From Castellaniella sp. UBA6218 (GTDB lineage Bacteria > Pseudomonadota > Gammaproteobacteria > Burkholderiales > Burkholderiaceae_B), in assembly GCA_002421865.1 (NCBI GenBank), contig DISE01000112.1, positions 13,452 to 19,520 on the forward strand: DNA of 6,069 nucleotides, given 5' to 3'. Position 1 is the stretch's first letter, and each line of letters starts with the position of its first letter. A program made the position numbers and the translations under genes. The notes under the pieces are model-generated. The model was not told the DNA's origin, made no database searches, and saw nothing but the letters and a program-made list of their open reading frames with translations. Shown piece by piece: positions 1 to 5,944 of this stretch.

Positions 1-428
1 ACGCGCTGACGCTGGCCGCCGGAAAGTTGGCGCGGCCGCCGTTCCAGCAACTGGTCCAGCTCCAGGATGCGGGCGGCTTCCTCGACGCGGCGGCGGATTT
101 CTTCGCGCCCCAGGCGACGGATCTTCAGGCCGTAGGCCATGTTGTCGAACACGCTCATGTGAGGATAGAGCGCATAGTTCTGGAACACCATGGCAATGTC
201 GCGCTCTGCGGGTTCCAGGTCGTTGACCACCCGGTCGCCAATCGCGATTTCTCCGCCGGTGACGGTCTCCAGCCCCGCCACCATGCGCATCAGGGTCGAT
301 TTGCCGCAGCCCGACGGCCCGACAATCACGACGAATTCACCGTCACGGACTTCCATGTCGAGGCCGTGAATGACGGCTACATTGCCCGGATAAATCTTGC
401 TTACGTTGCGGAAACTTAGGGTTGCCAT
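1..428 (-). CDS. ugpC: UgpC, ATPase subunit of the sn-glycerol-3-phosphate ABC importer (partial, C-terminus outside window)
   Basis: This is the cytoplasmic ATP-binding subunit that powers uptake of glycerol-3-phosphate by the UgpA-UgpE permease pair. Only the first 142 residues are present; the family is usually about 360 residues, so the Walker B motif, H-loop and C-terminal regulatory domain lie beyond position 1. Visible motifs are the Walker A loop GPSGCGKST (residues 37-45), the Q-loop glutamine at 83 in MVFQNYALYPH, and the ABC signature LSGGQ (135-139). These fit the MalK/UgpC (CUT1) group. The name UgpC rather than another CUT1 ATPase rests mainly on its place as the last visible gene of a clear ugpBAE operon. 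The ATG lies 15 nt after the ugpE stop. An AGGAAA that begins within that stop codon is the only, rather distant, ribosome-binding candidate. Confidence 0.93.
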   Translation of the reverse strand, partial: MATLSFRNVSKIYPGNVAVIHGLDMEVRDGEFVVIVGPSGCGKSTLMRMVAGLETVTGGEIAIGDRVVNDLEPAERDIAMVFQNYALYPHMSVFDNMAYGLKIRRLGREEIRRRVEEAARILELDQLLERRPRQLSGGQRQR

Positions 429-443
429 GGGAGGTGCGGTTTC

Positions 444-1286
444 CTATTTCTCTGAATCGACCAGGCCCTTGACGAACCATTTCTGCATCAGGATGACGAC
501 GGCGGCGGGCGGCAGCATGGCCAGCATGGCCGTGGCCATGACCAGATTCCATTCGGTGACGCTGTCGCCTCCGGCGATCATGCGGCGGATGCCGACCACG
601 ACGGGGTACATGTTTTCGTGCGTGGTGATGATCAGCGGCCACAGATACTGGTTCCAGCCGTAGATGAACTGGATCACGAACAGGGCGGCGATGCTGGTGC
701 GCGACAGCGGCAGCAGGATGTCCTTGAAAAATCGCATGGGGCCGGCGCCGTCGATGCGCGCGGCCTCGACCAGTTCGTCGGGCACGGTCAGGAAGAACTG
801 TCGGAACAGGAAGGTGGCCGTGGCCGAGGCGATCAATGGCAGGGTCAGGCCGGCGTAGCTGTTGAGCATGCCCAGGTCGGCGACCACCGCGTAGGTGGGC
901 GCGATGCGGACTTCCACGGGCAGCATCAGGGTGACGAAGATCATCCAGAAACACAGCATGCGCAGAGGAAAGCGGAAGTACACCACGGCGAAGGCCGACA
1001 GCATGGAAATGGCGATCTTGCCGATGGCGATCGCCAGGGCCATGAAGGTGCTGATCCACAGCATCCGGCCCACGGGCGGCGTGTTGATCGCTCCGCCTTT
1101 CAGTACGGTCCAGTAATTGTCCAGAAAGTGGACGCCCGGGACCAGTGACATCGGCGCCCTGGCGACTTCCTGGGCCGTCTGGGTGGAGGCCACGAAAGCC
1201 ACGTACAGTGGAAAGGCGATGACCGCCACACCGAGGATCAGCGTGAGGTGCGAGACGATGTCGAGCAGCGGGCGGCGTTCAACCAC
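444..1286 (-). CDS. ugpE: UgpE, permease subunit of the sn-glycerol-3-phosphate ABC importer
   Basis: This inner-membrane protein pairs with UgpA to form the translocation channel for glycerol-3-phosphate. It has 280 residues, and Escherichia coli UgpE as I recall it has 281, with strong resemblance throughout. Shared stretches include SMLSAFA-VYFRFPLR (about 94-109), TLMLPVEVRI (119-128), SYAGLTLPL, SATATFLFRQFF (154-165) and the C-terminus GLVDSEK. About six hydrophobic segments are visible. The cytoplasmic EAA loop that docks on the ATPase is EAARIDG (174-180). The start is GTG at 1286, chosen because a good GGAGG lies 5 nt upstream and the N-terminus VERRPLL matches the family. The nearby ATG at 1311-1313 is in another frame. 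It follows ugpA after 27 nt in the same operon. Confidence 0.96.
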   Translation of the reverse strand: MVERRPLLDIVSHLTLILGVAVIAFPLYVAFVASTQTAQEVARAPMSLVPGVHFLDNYWTVLKGGAINTPPVGRMLWISTFMALAIAIGKIAISMLSAFAVVYFRFPLRMLCFWMIFVTLMLPVEVRIAPTYAVVADLGMLNSYAGLTLPLIASATATFLFRQFFLTVPDELVEAARIDGAGPMRFFKDILLPLSRTSIAALFVIQFIYGWNQYLWPLIITTHENMYPVVVGIRRMIAGGDSVTEWNLVMATAMLAMLPPAAVVILMQKWFVKGLVDSEK

Positions 1287-1291
1287 GGGCG

Positions 1292-1296
1292 CCTCC
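1292..1296 (-). promoter_or_regulatory. Ribosome-binding site of ugpE
   Basis: GGAGG on the minus strand lies 5 nt before the GTG at 1286. It is the reason for accepting a GTG start here. The only nearby ATG (1311-1313) opens a different frame that ends after a few codons. Confidence 0.8.
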
Positions 1297-1313
1297 GGAA
1301 AGCAGGGTATCCA

Positions 1314-2195
1314 TCAGTAGTTCACTTTGCGATCGACGTAGCGGAACTGCAACGCCGTCAGGCCGATCACGATCAGCATCAGGATCACCGACTGGGCGGC
1401 GGAGGCGCCCAGGTCCAGCCCCTTGAATCCGGCGTTGTAGACTTTGTAGACCAGGATGTCGGTGGCATGCCCCGGCCCGCCCTGCGTGACCACGTCGATC
1501 ACCGCGAAGGTATCGAAGAACGCATAGATGAAGTTGATCACCAGCAGAAAGAAGGTCGTGGGCGAGAGCAGCGGAAACACGATGGTGCGGAAGCGCCGGA
1601 CGGGGCCCGCGCCGTCGATGGCGGCGGCCTCGATCAGCGAACGGGGGATGGACTGCAGGCCGGCCAGGAAGAACAGGAAATTGTAGGACACCTGTTTCCA
1701 GATCGAGGCGAAGACGACCAGCGCCATGGCGTCGGCGCCGTCCAGGCGTGGATTCCAGTCGAAGCCAAGCTGCGCCAGATAGACCGCCAGGATGCCGACC
1801 GAAGGCGAGAACAGGAACAGCCACAGCACCCCGGCGACCGCCGCCGCGACCGCATAGGGCCAGATCAGCAGGGTCTTGTAGATGCCCGCTCCGCGCACCA
1901 CGCGGTCGGCCATCACGGCCAGCAGCAGCGAGATCGCCAGTCCGCCGCAGGCCACCAGCGCCGAGAACCAGAGCGTGGTGCGAAATGAGCTCAGGTAGTC
2001 GGCGCTGGAGAACAAGTCCGCGAAGTTGTCCAGCCCCGCGAATTGCGAGGACAGTCCGAAGGGGTCCTCCAGCCGGAAGGACTGCCACATGGCCTGGCCC
2101 GCAGGCCAGAAGAAGAACACCAGCGTGATGGCCAGCTGCGGCGCCAGCAGCAGCCAGGGCAGGCTGCGGTGGCGGAAAACGACGCGTTTCTCCAT
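1314..2195 (-). CDS. ugpA: UgpA, permease subunit of the sn-glycerol-3-phosphate ABC importer
   Basis: This is the first of the two inner-membrane permease subunits of the glycerol-3-phosphate importer. It has 293 residues, close to the 295 of E. coli UgpA. Segments typical of UgpA are DPFGLSSQFAGLDNF (44-58), VVFASIWKQVSYNFLFF (160-176), QSIPRSLIEAAAIDGAGPVRRF (181-202) and NFIYAFFDTFAVID (221-234). About six membrane segments are visible. The ATPase-docking EAA motif is EAAAIDG at 189-195. The frame is open further upstream to 2237, but I chose the ATG at 2195. From there MEKRVVFRHRSLPWLLLAPQL aligns with the family N-terminus, and the longer version would overlap the end of ugpB. Only 4 nt separate it from the ugpB stop. 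Since the only SD-like bases (AGG) fall partly in that stop codon, translational coupling is likely. Confidence 0.96.
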   Translation of the reverse strand: MEKRVVFRHRSLPWLLLAPQLAITLVFFFWPAGQAMWQSFRLEDPFGLSSQFAGLDNFADLFSSADYLSSFRTTLWFSALVACGGLAISLLLAVMADRVVRGAGIYKTLLIWPYAVAAAVAGVLWLFLFSPSVGILAVYLAQLGFDWNPRLDGADAMALVVFASIWKQVSYNFLFFLAGLQSIPRSLIEAAAIDGAGPVRRFRTIVFPLLSPTTFFLLVINFIYAFFDTFAVIDVVTQGGPGHATDILVYKVYNAGFKGLDLGASAAQSVILMLIVIGLTALQFRYVDRKVNY

Positions 2196-2199
2196 CAAC

Positions 2200-3510
2200 C
2201 TACTTGACGCTCTTCTGGAAGCGTTCGAGCAGGGCATTGCCCTCGGCGTTCATTTTCTTCAGACCTTCCTCGGGGCTGGTCTGGCCGGCGAAGATCTGTT
2301 CCATGGTGCTGTCCTCGATGTCGCGGATCTGCGGCAGATAGCCCAGCCGGATGCCGCGCGAATTCGCGGTGGTGTTGGCGTCGAGTTGCCTGACCGCGAT
2401 TTCCGTGCCCGGGTTCTTGTCGTAGAAGCCGGATTCCTTGGTGGCCTGATAGCCGGCCTTGGTGACGGGAACGTAGCCGGTGCCCTGGTGCCAGGCGGCG
2501 GCCTGTGCGGGGCTCGCCAGGAACTTGAAGAACTTGATCACGCCCTTGTAGGCGGCGTCGGACTTGCCGGAGAACACCCACAGCGAGGCGCCGCCGATGA
2601 TGGAATTCTGGGGCGCGCCCTGCACGTCGGGGTAATAGGGCAGGGTGCTGGTGCCGAAGGCGAAGCCACCGGTCTTGATGATGGAGGCGCGCATGCCGCT
2701 GGAACCGGTGTACATGCCGCACTTGCCCGAGGTGAACAGGGCGTTGCCCGCATCGCCTCGCCCGCCGTAGGTGAAGGTGCCGGTTTTGGCCATTTCGGAC
2801 AGGAAGCCCAGGTGCTTCTTGAACAACGGGCTGTCGAGTTGCAGGCGGGCGTCCAGGCCGCCGAAGCCGTTGTCCTGGCTGGCGTAGGGCGCGTTGTGCC
2901 AGGCGGCGAAATTTTCCAGCAGGATCCAGGACGGCCAGGCCGAGGAGTAGCCGCATTCCATGCCGGCGGCTCGCAGTTTTTTCGCGGCCTCGGCGACCTC
3001 GGGCCAGGTCTTGGGCGGATGTTCTGGATCCAGACCGGCTTTCGTGAAGGCGTCCTTGTTGTAGTACAGCACGGGGGTGGAACTGTTGAAGGGCATGGAC
3101 ACAAGCTTGCCGTCGGGGGACGAGTAGTAGCCGGCCACCGCGCCCAGGAAGGCGGACGGATCGATCGGGTCGCCGACGGATTCGGACAGCGCCTGCACGG
3201 GTTTGATGGCGCCCTTGGCATACATCATCGTGGCGGTGCCGACCTCGAAGACCTGGAGGATGTCTGGAGCGTTGCCTGCGCGGAAAGCGGCGATCCCCGC
3301 GTTCATCGATTCGCCGTAGTTGCCCTTGTAGACGGCATGCACGACGTAATCGGACTGGCTGGCGTTGAAGTCCTGGGCGAGCTTGGCGACGCGTTCGCCC
3401 AGGGGGCCTTCCATGGAGTGCCAGAACGTGATGTCGGTGGCGGCGTGGGCCATGCCCGCGCTGGTCAGCAAGGCGACCAACGCGGTCGTGCGGAACAAGG
3501 AAAAAGCCAT
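2200..3510 (-). CDS. ugpB: UgpB, periplasmic sn-glycerol-3-phosphate-binding protein
   Basis: This is the periplasmic receptor that captures glycerol-3-phosphate and glycerophosphodiesters and delivers them to UgpA-UgpE. It has 436 residues against 438 in E. coli and can be aligned almost without gaps. Residues 1-23 form a Sec signal peptide ending AHA, with cleavage expected before A24. The mature N-terminus TDITFWHSMEG is typical. Residues reported to contact ligand in E. coli UgpB appear at matching positions: Y65 in YKGNY, E89 in VFEVG, S144 in FNSSTP, W192, S270/S271, G307 in IIGGAS, Y346 in TGYVP and R396 in LPQIR. Substrate assignment is therefore firm. The start at 3510 is chosen over the upstream in-frame ATG at 3579 because it has AGGAGA six bases or fewer upstream and begins directly with the signal peptide. 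It is first in the operon, divergent from proC. Confidence 0.97.
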   Translation of the reverse strand: MAFSLFRTTALVALLTSAGMAHAATDITFWHSMEGPLGERVAKLAQDFNASQSDYVVHAVYKGNYGESMNAGIAAFRAGNAPDILQVFEVGTATMMYAKGAIKPVQALSESVGDPIDPSAFLGAVAGYYSSPDGKLVSMPFNSSTPVLYYNKDAFTKAGLDPEHPPKTWPEVAEAAKKLRAAGMECGYSSAWPSWILLENFAAWHNAPYASQDNGFGGLDARLQLDSPLFKKHLGFLSEMAKTGTFTYGGRGDAGNALFTSGKCGMYTGSSGMRASIIKTGGFAFGTSTLPYYPDVQGAPQNSIIGGASLWVFSGKSDAAYKGVIKFFKFLASPAQAAAWHQGTGYVPVTKAGYQATKESGFYDKNPGTEIAVRQLDANTTANSRGIRLGYLPQIRDIEDSTMEQIFAGQTSPEEGLKKMNAEGNALLERFQKSVK

Positions 3511-3515
3511 GGTGG

Positions 3516-3521
3516 TCTCCT
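3516..3521 (-). promoter_or_regulatory. Ribosome-binding site of ugpB
   Basis: AGGAGA on the minus strand lies 5 nt before the ATG at 3510. It fixes the ugpB start there rather than at the upstream in-frame ATG at 3579. Confidence 0.85.
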
Positions 3522-3564
3522 GTGATTGTGCCCCCCGGTCCCATCGGGATGGCGGCGGGAGAGG

Positions 3565-3570
3565 ATTATA
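3565..3570 (-). promoter_or_regulatory. -10 box of the ugp operon promoter
   Basis: The minus strand reads a perfect TATAAT here. Transcription would start near 3558, giving a leader of about 48 nt before ugpB. No good -35 hexamer lies 16-18 nt upstream (the best is TCGCCA, 4 of 6), which fits a promoter that needs an activator. The Pho-box-like site at 3581-3598 sits exactly 10 nt upstream. Confidence 0.7.
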
Positions 3571-3580
3571 GAGAGCCATT

Positions 3581-3598
3581 GTGATGTGGCGATGACAG
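3581..3598 (-). promoter_or_regulatory. Candidate Pho box (PhoB binding site) of the ugp promoter
   Basis: On the minus strand the 18 bp read CTGTCAT, then CGCC, then ACATCAC. The E. coli Pho box is two 7-bp repeats (CTGTCAT and CTGTCAC/T) separated by a 4-bp AT-rich spacer, replacing the -35 region about 10 nt before the -10. Here the first repeat matches 7 of 7 and the second 4 of 7 (last four bases TCAC). The spacer is GC-rich rather than AT-rich. The spacing to TATAAT is exactly 10 nt. PhoB control of ugp is established in E. coli; its operation here is inferred. Confidence 0.6.
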
Positions 3599-3639
3599 CT
3601 TTGGCAATCCCTGATTTCCTGGCCCTTCCGCCTTGTTTT

Positions 3640-3660
3640 CCCCGAGGGGCCCGGCCGGGG
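3640..3660. repeat. GC-rich inverted repeat in the ugpB-proC intergenic region
   Basis: CCCCG at 3640-3644 can pair with CGGGG at 3656-3660, with further internal pairing options (CCCC/GGGG at 3640-3649). No T-run follows on either strand, so it does not look like a terminator. It lies 40-60 nt upstream of proC, where a regulator could bind, but the motif is not one I recognise and GC-rich DNA often gives such repeats by chance. Confidence 0.3.
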
Positions 3661-3678
3661 TCTTCAGTGAGACGGCTC

Positions 3679-3690
3679 TTGTACGTACAA
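3679..3690. promoter_or_regulatory. Perfect 12-bp palindrome in front of proC (possible operator)
   Basis: TTGTACGTACAA is identical to its own reverse complement, and ends 9 nt before the proC start codon. It overlaps a -10-like TACAAT (3686-3691), the usual place for a repressor site. I do not recognise the regulator. Confidence 0.4.
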
Positions 3691-3691
3691 T
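3686..3691 (+). promoter_or_regulatory. Candidate -10 box of proC
   Basis: TACAAT matches the sigma-70 -10 consensus at 5 of 6 positions. The hexamer 17 nt upstream is TTCAGT at 3663-3668, only 3 of 6 to TTGACA. Transcription would begin around 3698, one or two bases before the ATG, giving a leaderless or nearly leaderless mRNA. The weak -35 makes this tentative. Confidence 0.35.
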
Positions 3692-3699
3692 GCCGGGTC

Positions 3700-4533
3700 A
3701 TGAAAACAGAACTCTCTCTCGCGCTCATTGGTGGCGGCAATATGGCCAACGCACTGGCCAGCGGCCTGATCGGCAGGCGTTGCGCGGCTGGCAACGTCCA
3801 TATCATCGACCCCGGCGAGGCGACTCGCGAAGCCTGGGAAGCATTGGGCACCACCACGGCCGCGGCGCCCGACGCGCGCCTGTCCGAATGCCGCGTCTGG
3901 TTCTTCGCCGTCAAGCCTCAGGTGATGGCCGAAGTCGTGCGCCAGTGCCGGCCGTGGCTGCGTCCCGACACCTTGATCATCAGCATCGCCGCAGGCATCC
4001 CCGGCGTGGCGATCGCGCGCTGGCTGGGCACCGATGTCCAACCCTACGCCCGGGTCGTGCGCTGCATGCCCAACACGCCCGCGCTCATCGCCAGCGGCAT
4101 GACGGGCATGGCGGCCTTGCCGGGCGTGAACGAGTCCGACCGCGCGCTGGCCGAGGAACTGCTGCGCGCCGTCGGCGAGGTCATCTGGGTGGAAGACGAT
4201 GCCGCCATCGACGCCGTCACGGCGGTGTCCGGCAGCGGCCCGGCTTACGTCTTCCTGTTCCTGGAATCCCTGATCGCAGCCGGGATCGAACAGGGGCTGA
4301 CGCCGGACCAGGCACGCCGGCTGGCGTTGGGCACTTTTCATGGCGCCACCCAGCTTGCGATGCTGTCGCCGGACTCGCCCGCAGTCCTGCGTGAACGGGT
4401 GACCTCGAAGGGCGGAACCACGGCGGCGGCCCTGGCGGTCTTCCAGGATAGCGGCCTGTCCGACATCATGCGCCAGGCGGTCGCCGCCGCCGCCCGTCGC
4501 GCGGGAGAACTGGCGCGGGAATTCTCGGTTTGA
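3700..4533 (+). CDS. proC: ProC, pyrroline-5-carboxylate reductase
   Basis: This cytoplasmic enzyme reduces 1-pyrroline-5-carboxylate to L-proline with NAD(P)H, the last step of proline synthesis. The 277 residues are about the usual family length. The N-terminal Rossmann fold shows the dinucleotide-binding loop IGGGNMA (10-16). AVKPQ follows at 70-74 and ISIAAGI at 94-100. The family motifs MPNTPA (123-128) and SGSGPAYVF (177-185) and the C-terminal signature TSKGGTT (235-241) are all intact. The ATG at 3700 is chosen because the family begins a few residues before the glycine-rich loop. The open frame extends upstream to 3526, but that part has no family resemblance. No Shine-Dalgarno sequence precedes the ATG. 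The gene stands alone, without the yggS neighbour common elsewhere, and is divergent from ugpB. Confidence 0.96.
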   Translation: MKTELSLALIGGGNMANALASGLIGRRCAAGNVHIIDPGEATREAWEALGTTTAAAPDARLSECRVWFFAVKPQVMAEVVRQCRPWLRPDTLIISIAAGIPGVAIARWLGTDVQPYARVVRCMPNTPALIASGMTGMAALPGVNESDRALAEELLRAVGEVIWVEDDAAIDAVTAVSGSGPAYVFLFLESLIAAGIEQGLTPDQARRLALGTFHGATQLAMLSPDSPAVLRERVTSKGGTTAAALAVFQDSGLSDIMRQAVAAAARRAGELAREFSV

Positions 4534-4594
4534 TCCGTCCCTGAATAATGCGGCGCGGCGCGTCGTCACGTTCCGTCATAAGGGATTAACCGTA

Positions 4595-4623
4595 GTGACA
4601 CCCTCTGGGTGAGCCGTCAGAAT
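4595..4623 (+). promoter_or_regulatory. Candidate sigma-70 promoter of the liv-type operon
   Basis: GTGACA at 4595-4600 matches the -35 consensus at 5 of 6 positions. CAGAAT at 4618-4623 matches the -10 at 4 of 6, with an ideal 17-nt spacer. Transcription would start near 4630, leaving a leader of about 100 nt before the binding-protein gene. Between the boxes lies the inverted repeat CACCC-TCT-GGGTG (4599-4611), a possible operator. Confidence 0.45.
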
Positions 4624-4630
4624 ACGCCTG

Positions 4631-4706
4631 CCGCTCAGGGCGGAAGCAAAATCAAAGCTTTTGGCGCCCCTGGCTTCGACCCTGACCGGGTTGTCGAAAC
4701 CGCCAA
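4631..4706 (+). other. Potentially structured 5' leader of the liv-type operon
   Basis: Three nested or adjacent stem-loops can be drawn by eye. CCGC (4631-4634) pairs with GCGG (4640-4643). AAGC (4644-4647) pairs with GCTT (4657-4660). In a larger element, outer TTGGCG (4661-4666) pairs with CGCCAA (4701-4706) and inner TTCGAC (4675-4680) with GTCGAA (4693-4698). The ribosome-binding site at 4720-4724 lies just outside. I do not recognise it as a known riboswitch class, and no upstream ATG is present in the leader. Confidence 0.35.
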
Positions 4707-4719
4707 CGGCGCCTCTACC

Positions 4720-4724
4720 GGAGA
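4720..4724 (+). promoter_or_regulatory. Ribosome-binding site of the LivJ-type gene
   Basis: GGAGA lies 7 nt before the ATG at 4732. It supports that start over the in-frame GTG at 4609, which would put 41 extra residues in front of the signal peptide. Confidence 0.8.
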
Positions 4725-4731
4725 CTATCGA

Positions 4732-5850
4732 ATGAAGTTCAAATTGCGTATTACCCCCTGCATCCTCGCGTTCGGATCTCTGGCTCTGGTTGCCGGCGCC
4801 CATGCCGACACCCTCAAGATCGGCATCCCCCAGCCGATGACCGGTCCCAACACCCAGTACGGCGATCAAATCCAGGCGGGCGCGCTGACGGCCATCGATG
4901 CCATGAACGAAGCCGGCGGCATCAAGGGCATGAAGATCGAACCGCTGCTGATCGACGATGGTTGCGAACCCAAGCAGGCCGTCCCGGCCGCCAATCGCGT
5001 GATCAACTCCGGCGCCAAGTTCGCCGTGGCCCATGCCTGCTCGGGCACCACCGTGCCGGCCGTGAACGTCTACGAACAGGAAGGCATCGTCGCCATCACC
5101 CCGGGCGCCACGTCCCCGCTGGTGACCGACACGATCAAGCCGCACTTCTTCTTCCGCACCATCGGCCGCGACGACCAGCAGGGTCCCTTCGCCGCCGATT
5201 ACATTGCCAAGCAGCTCAAGCCCAAGAAGGTCGCCATCCTGCATGACAAGCAGACCTATGGCAACGGGGTGGCCACCCAGGTTCAGAAAGCCCTCGAAAA
5301 GGACGGTGTGAACATCGCGATGTTCGAGGGTATCAACGTCGGCGACAGCGATTATTCCGCCGTGATCTCGAAACTGAAGGCGCTGGGGCCCGATCTGATC
5401 TATTTCGGAGGCTATCACCCCGAATTGGGCCTGCTGCTGCGCCAGGCGCGCGAACAGGGCCTGGATACCCAGTTCATGGGCCCCGAAGGCGTGGCCAACA
5501 AGGATCTCGCCGCCATCGCCGGGCCGGCCGTCGACAAGCTGCTGGTGACGCTGCCCGCCGACTTCACCAAGCGCAAGGGCAACGAAAAGATCCTCGAGCA
5601 GTTCAAGAAATACCAGCGCAGCCCCGACGGCGCGTTCACCATGACCGCCTACGCGGCGATGCAGGTGCTCGCCGACAGCATCAACGCGGTCGGCGCGGAC
5701 CCGGCCAAGGTCGCCGATTACATGCACAGCCACAGTTTCGACACCGCCATCGGCAAGGTCGACTACGATGCGAAGGGCGACCTCAAGCACTTCGAGTTCG
5801 CCGTCTTCCGCTGGGATGCCAATGGCAACCTGACCCAGATCCAGCCCTGA
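4732..5850 (+). CDS. livJ: LivJ/LivK-type periplasmic branched-chain amino acid-binding protein
   Basis: This is a periplasmic receptor of the type I fold that binds leucine, isoleucine and valine, or closely related amino acids, for a Liv-type ABC importer. It has 372 residues. Residues 1-25 are a Sec signal peptide ending AHA, leaving a 347-residue mature protein (about 344 in E. coli LivJ). With the signal removed, residues align with the E. coli ligand contacts: Y43 (mature 18), S104 (79), T127 (102), Y228 in YFGGYHPE and E252 in MGPEGVAN. The two cysteines that form a disulfide in LivJ are present as C78 and C103. Conservation of the S, T, Y and E anchors supports an alpha-amino acid ligand; which side chain is preferred cannot be read here. 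It precedes a livH-type permease gene by 94 nt. livJ and livK cannot be told apart, so the symbol is approximate. Confidence 0.92.
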   Translation: MKFKLRITPCILAFGSLALVAGAHADTLKIGIPQPMTGPNTQYGDQIQAGALTAIDAMNEAGGIKGMKIEPLLIDDGCEPKQAVPAANRVINSGAKFAVAHACSGTTVPAVNVYEQEGIVAITPGATSPLVTDTIKPHFFFRTIGRDDQQGPFAADYIAKQLKPKKVAILHDKQTYGNGVATQVQKALEKDGVNIAMFEGINVGDSDYSAVISKLKALGPDLIYFGGYHPELGLLLRQAREQGLDTQFMGPEGVANKDLAAIAGPAVDKLLVTLPADFTKRKGNEKILEQFKKYQRSPDGAFTMTAYAAMQVLADSINAVGADPAKVADYMHSHSFDTAIGKVDYDAKGDLKHFEFAVFRWDANGNLTQIQP

Positions 5851-5860
5851 CGGGCAGGGC

Positions 5861-5884
5861 CGGCCCCGGCGAAAGCCGGGGTCG
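5861..5884 (+). repeat. GNRA-loop hairpin downstream of the binding-protein gene
   Basis: A 10-bp stem (5861-5870 with 5875-5884, one G-U pair) is closed by a GAAA tetraloop; the core is CCCCGGC-GAAA-GCCGGGG. It starts 11 nt after the stop codon. No U-run follows directly. It could block 3' exonucleases and so stabilise the upstream message, as hairpins do between other binding-protein and permease genes. Confidence 0.75.
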
Positions 5885-5895
5885 CTGCGGTTCTT

Positions 5896-5923
5896 CCGGG
5901 CGCCTGTCGCCCGGCCGTCTTTT
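5896..5923 (+). terminator. Terminator-like hairpin between the binding-protein gene and livH
   Basis: CCGGGCG (5896-5902) and CGCCCGG (5908-5914) form a perfect 7-bp stem with a 5-nt loop, followed by CCGTCTTTT and more T-rich sequence to 5929. The T-run begins a few bases from the stem, so termination is probably partial. That would allow read-through into livH while keeping binding-protein mRNA in excess. Confidence 0.6.
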
Positions 5924-5944
5924 CGTCTTACTCCCCCCGACATC

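Noticed and set aside
343..1059. A 238-codon minus-strand frame overlapping ugpE and the start of ugpC.
   Set aside because: It is Arg/His/Pro-rich out-of-frame sequence overlapping two well-matched transporter genes.
2026..3525. A 499-codon open frame on the plus strand opposite ugpB.
   Set aside because: It is the antisense shadow of ugpB, kept open by GC-rich third positions. It has no recognisable domain, while the minus-strand protein matches UgpB from end to end.
3541..3552. Short inverted repeat CCATC-GG-GATGG in the ugpB leader.
   Set aside because: The loop is too short for a stable full stem and it matches no known operator; probably chance.
3526..3699. Possible N-terminal extension of ProC to 3526.
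   Set aside because: ProC proteins begin just before the GxGxxA-type loop. The extra 58 codons cover the ugp promoter and resemble nothing in the family.
3664..4569. A 301-codon open frame on the minus strand opposite proC.
   Set aside because: Every ProC motif is intact on the plus strand. The reverse frame shows no family resemblance and is explained by codon bias.
4534..4570. GC-rich repeat CGGCGCGGCGCG after proC as a terminator.
   Set aside because: No clean stem with a T-run follows; I could not draw a convincing terminator for proC here.
4609..4731. Possible N-terminal extension of the binding protein from a GTG at 4609.
   Set aside because: It would place 41 residues before a normal Sec signal peptide, overlaps the likely promoter, and has no SD, whereas the ATG at 4732 has GGAGA 7 nt upstream.
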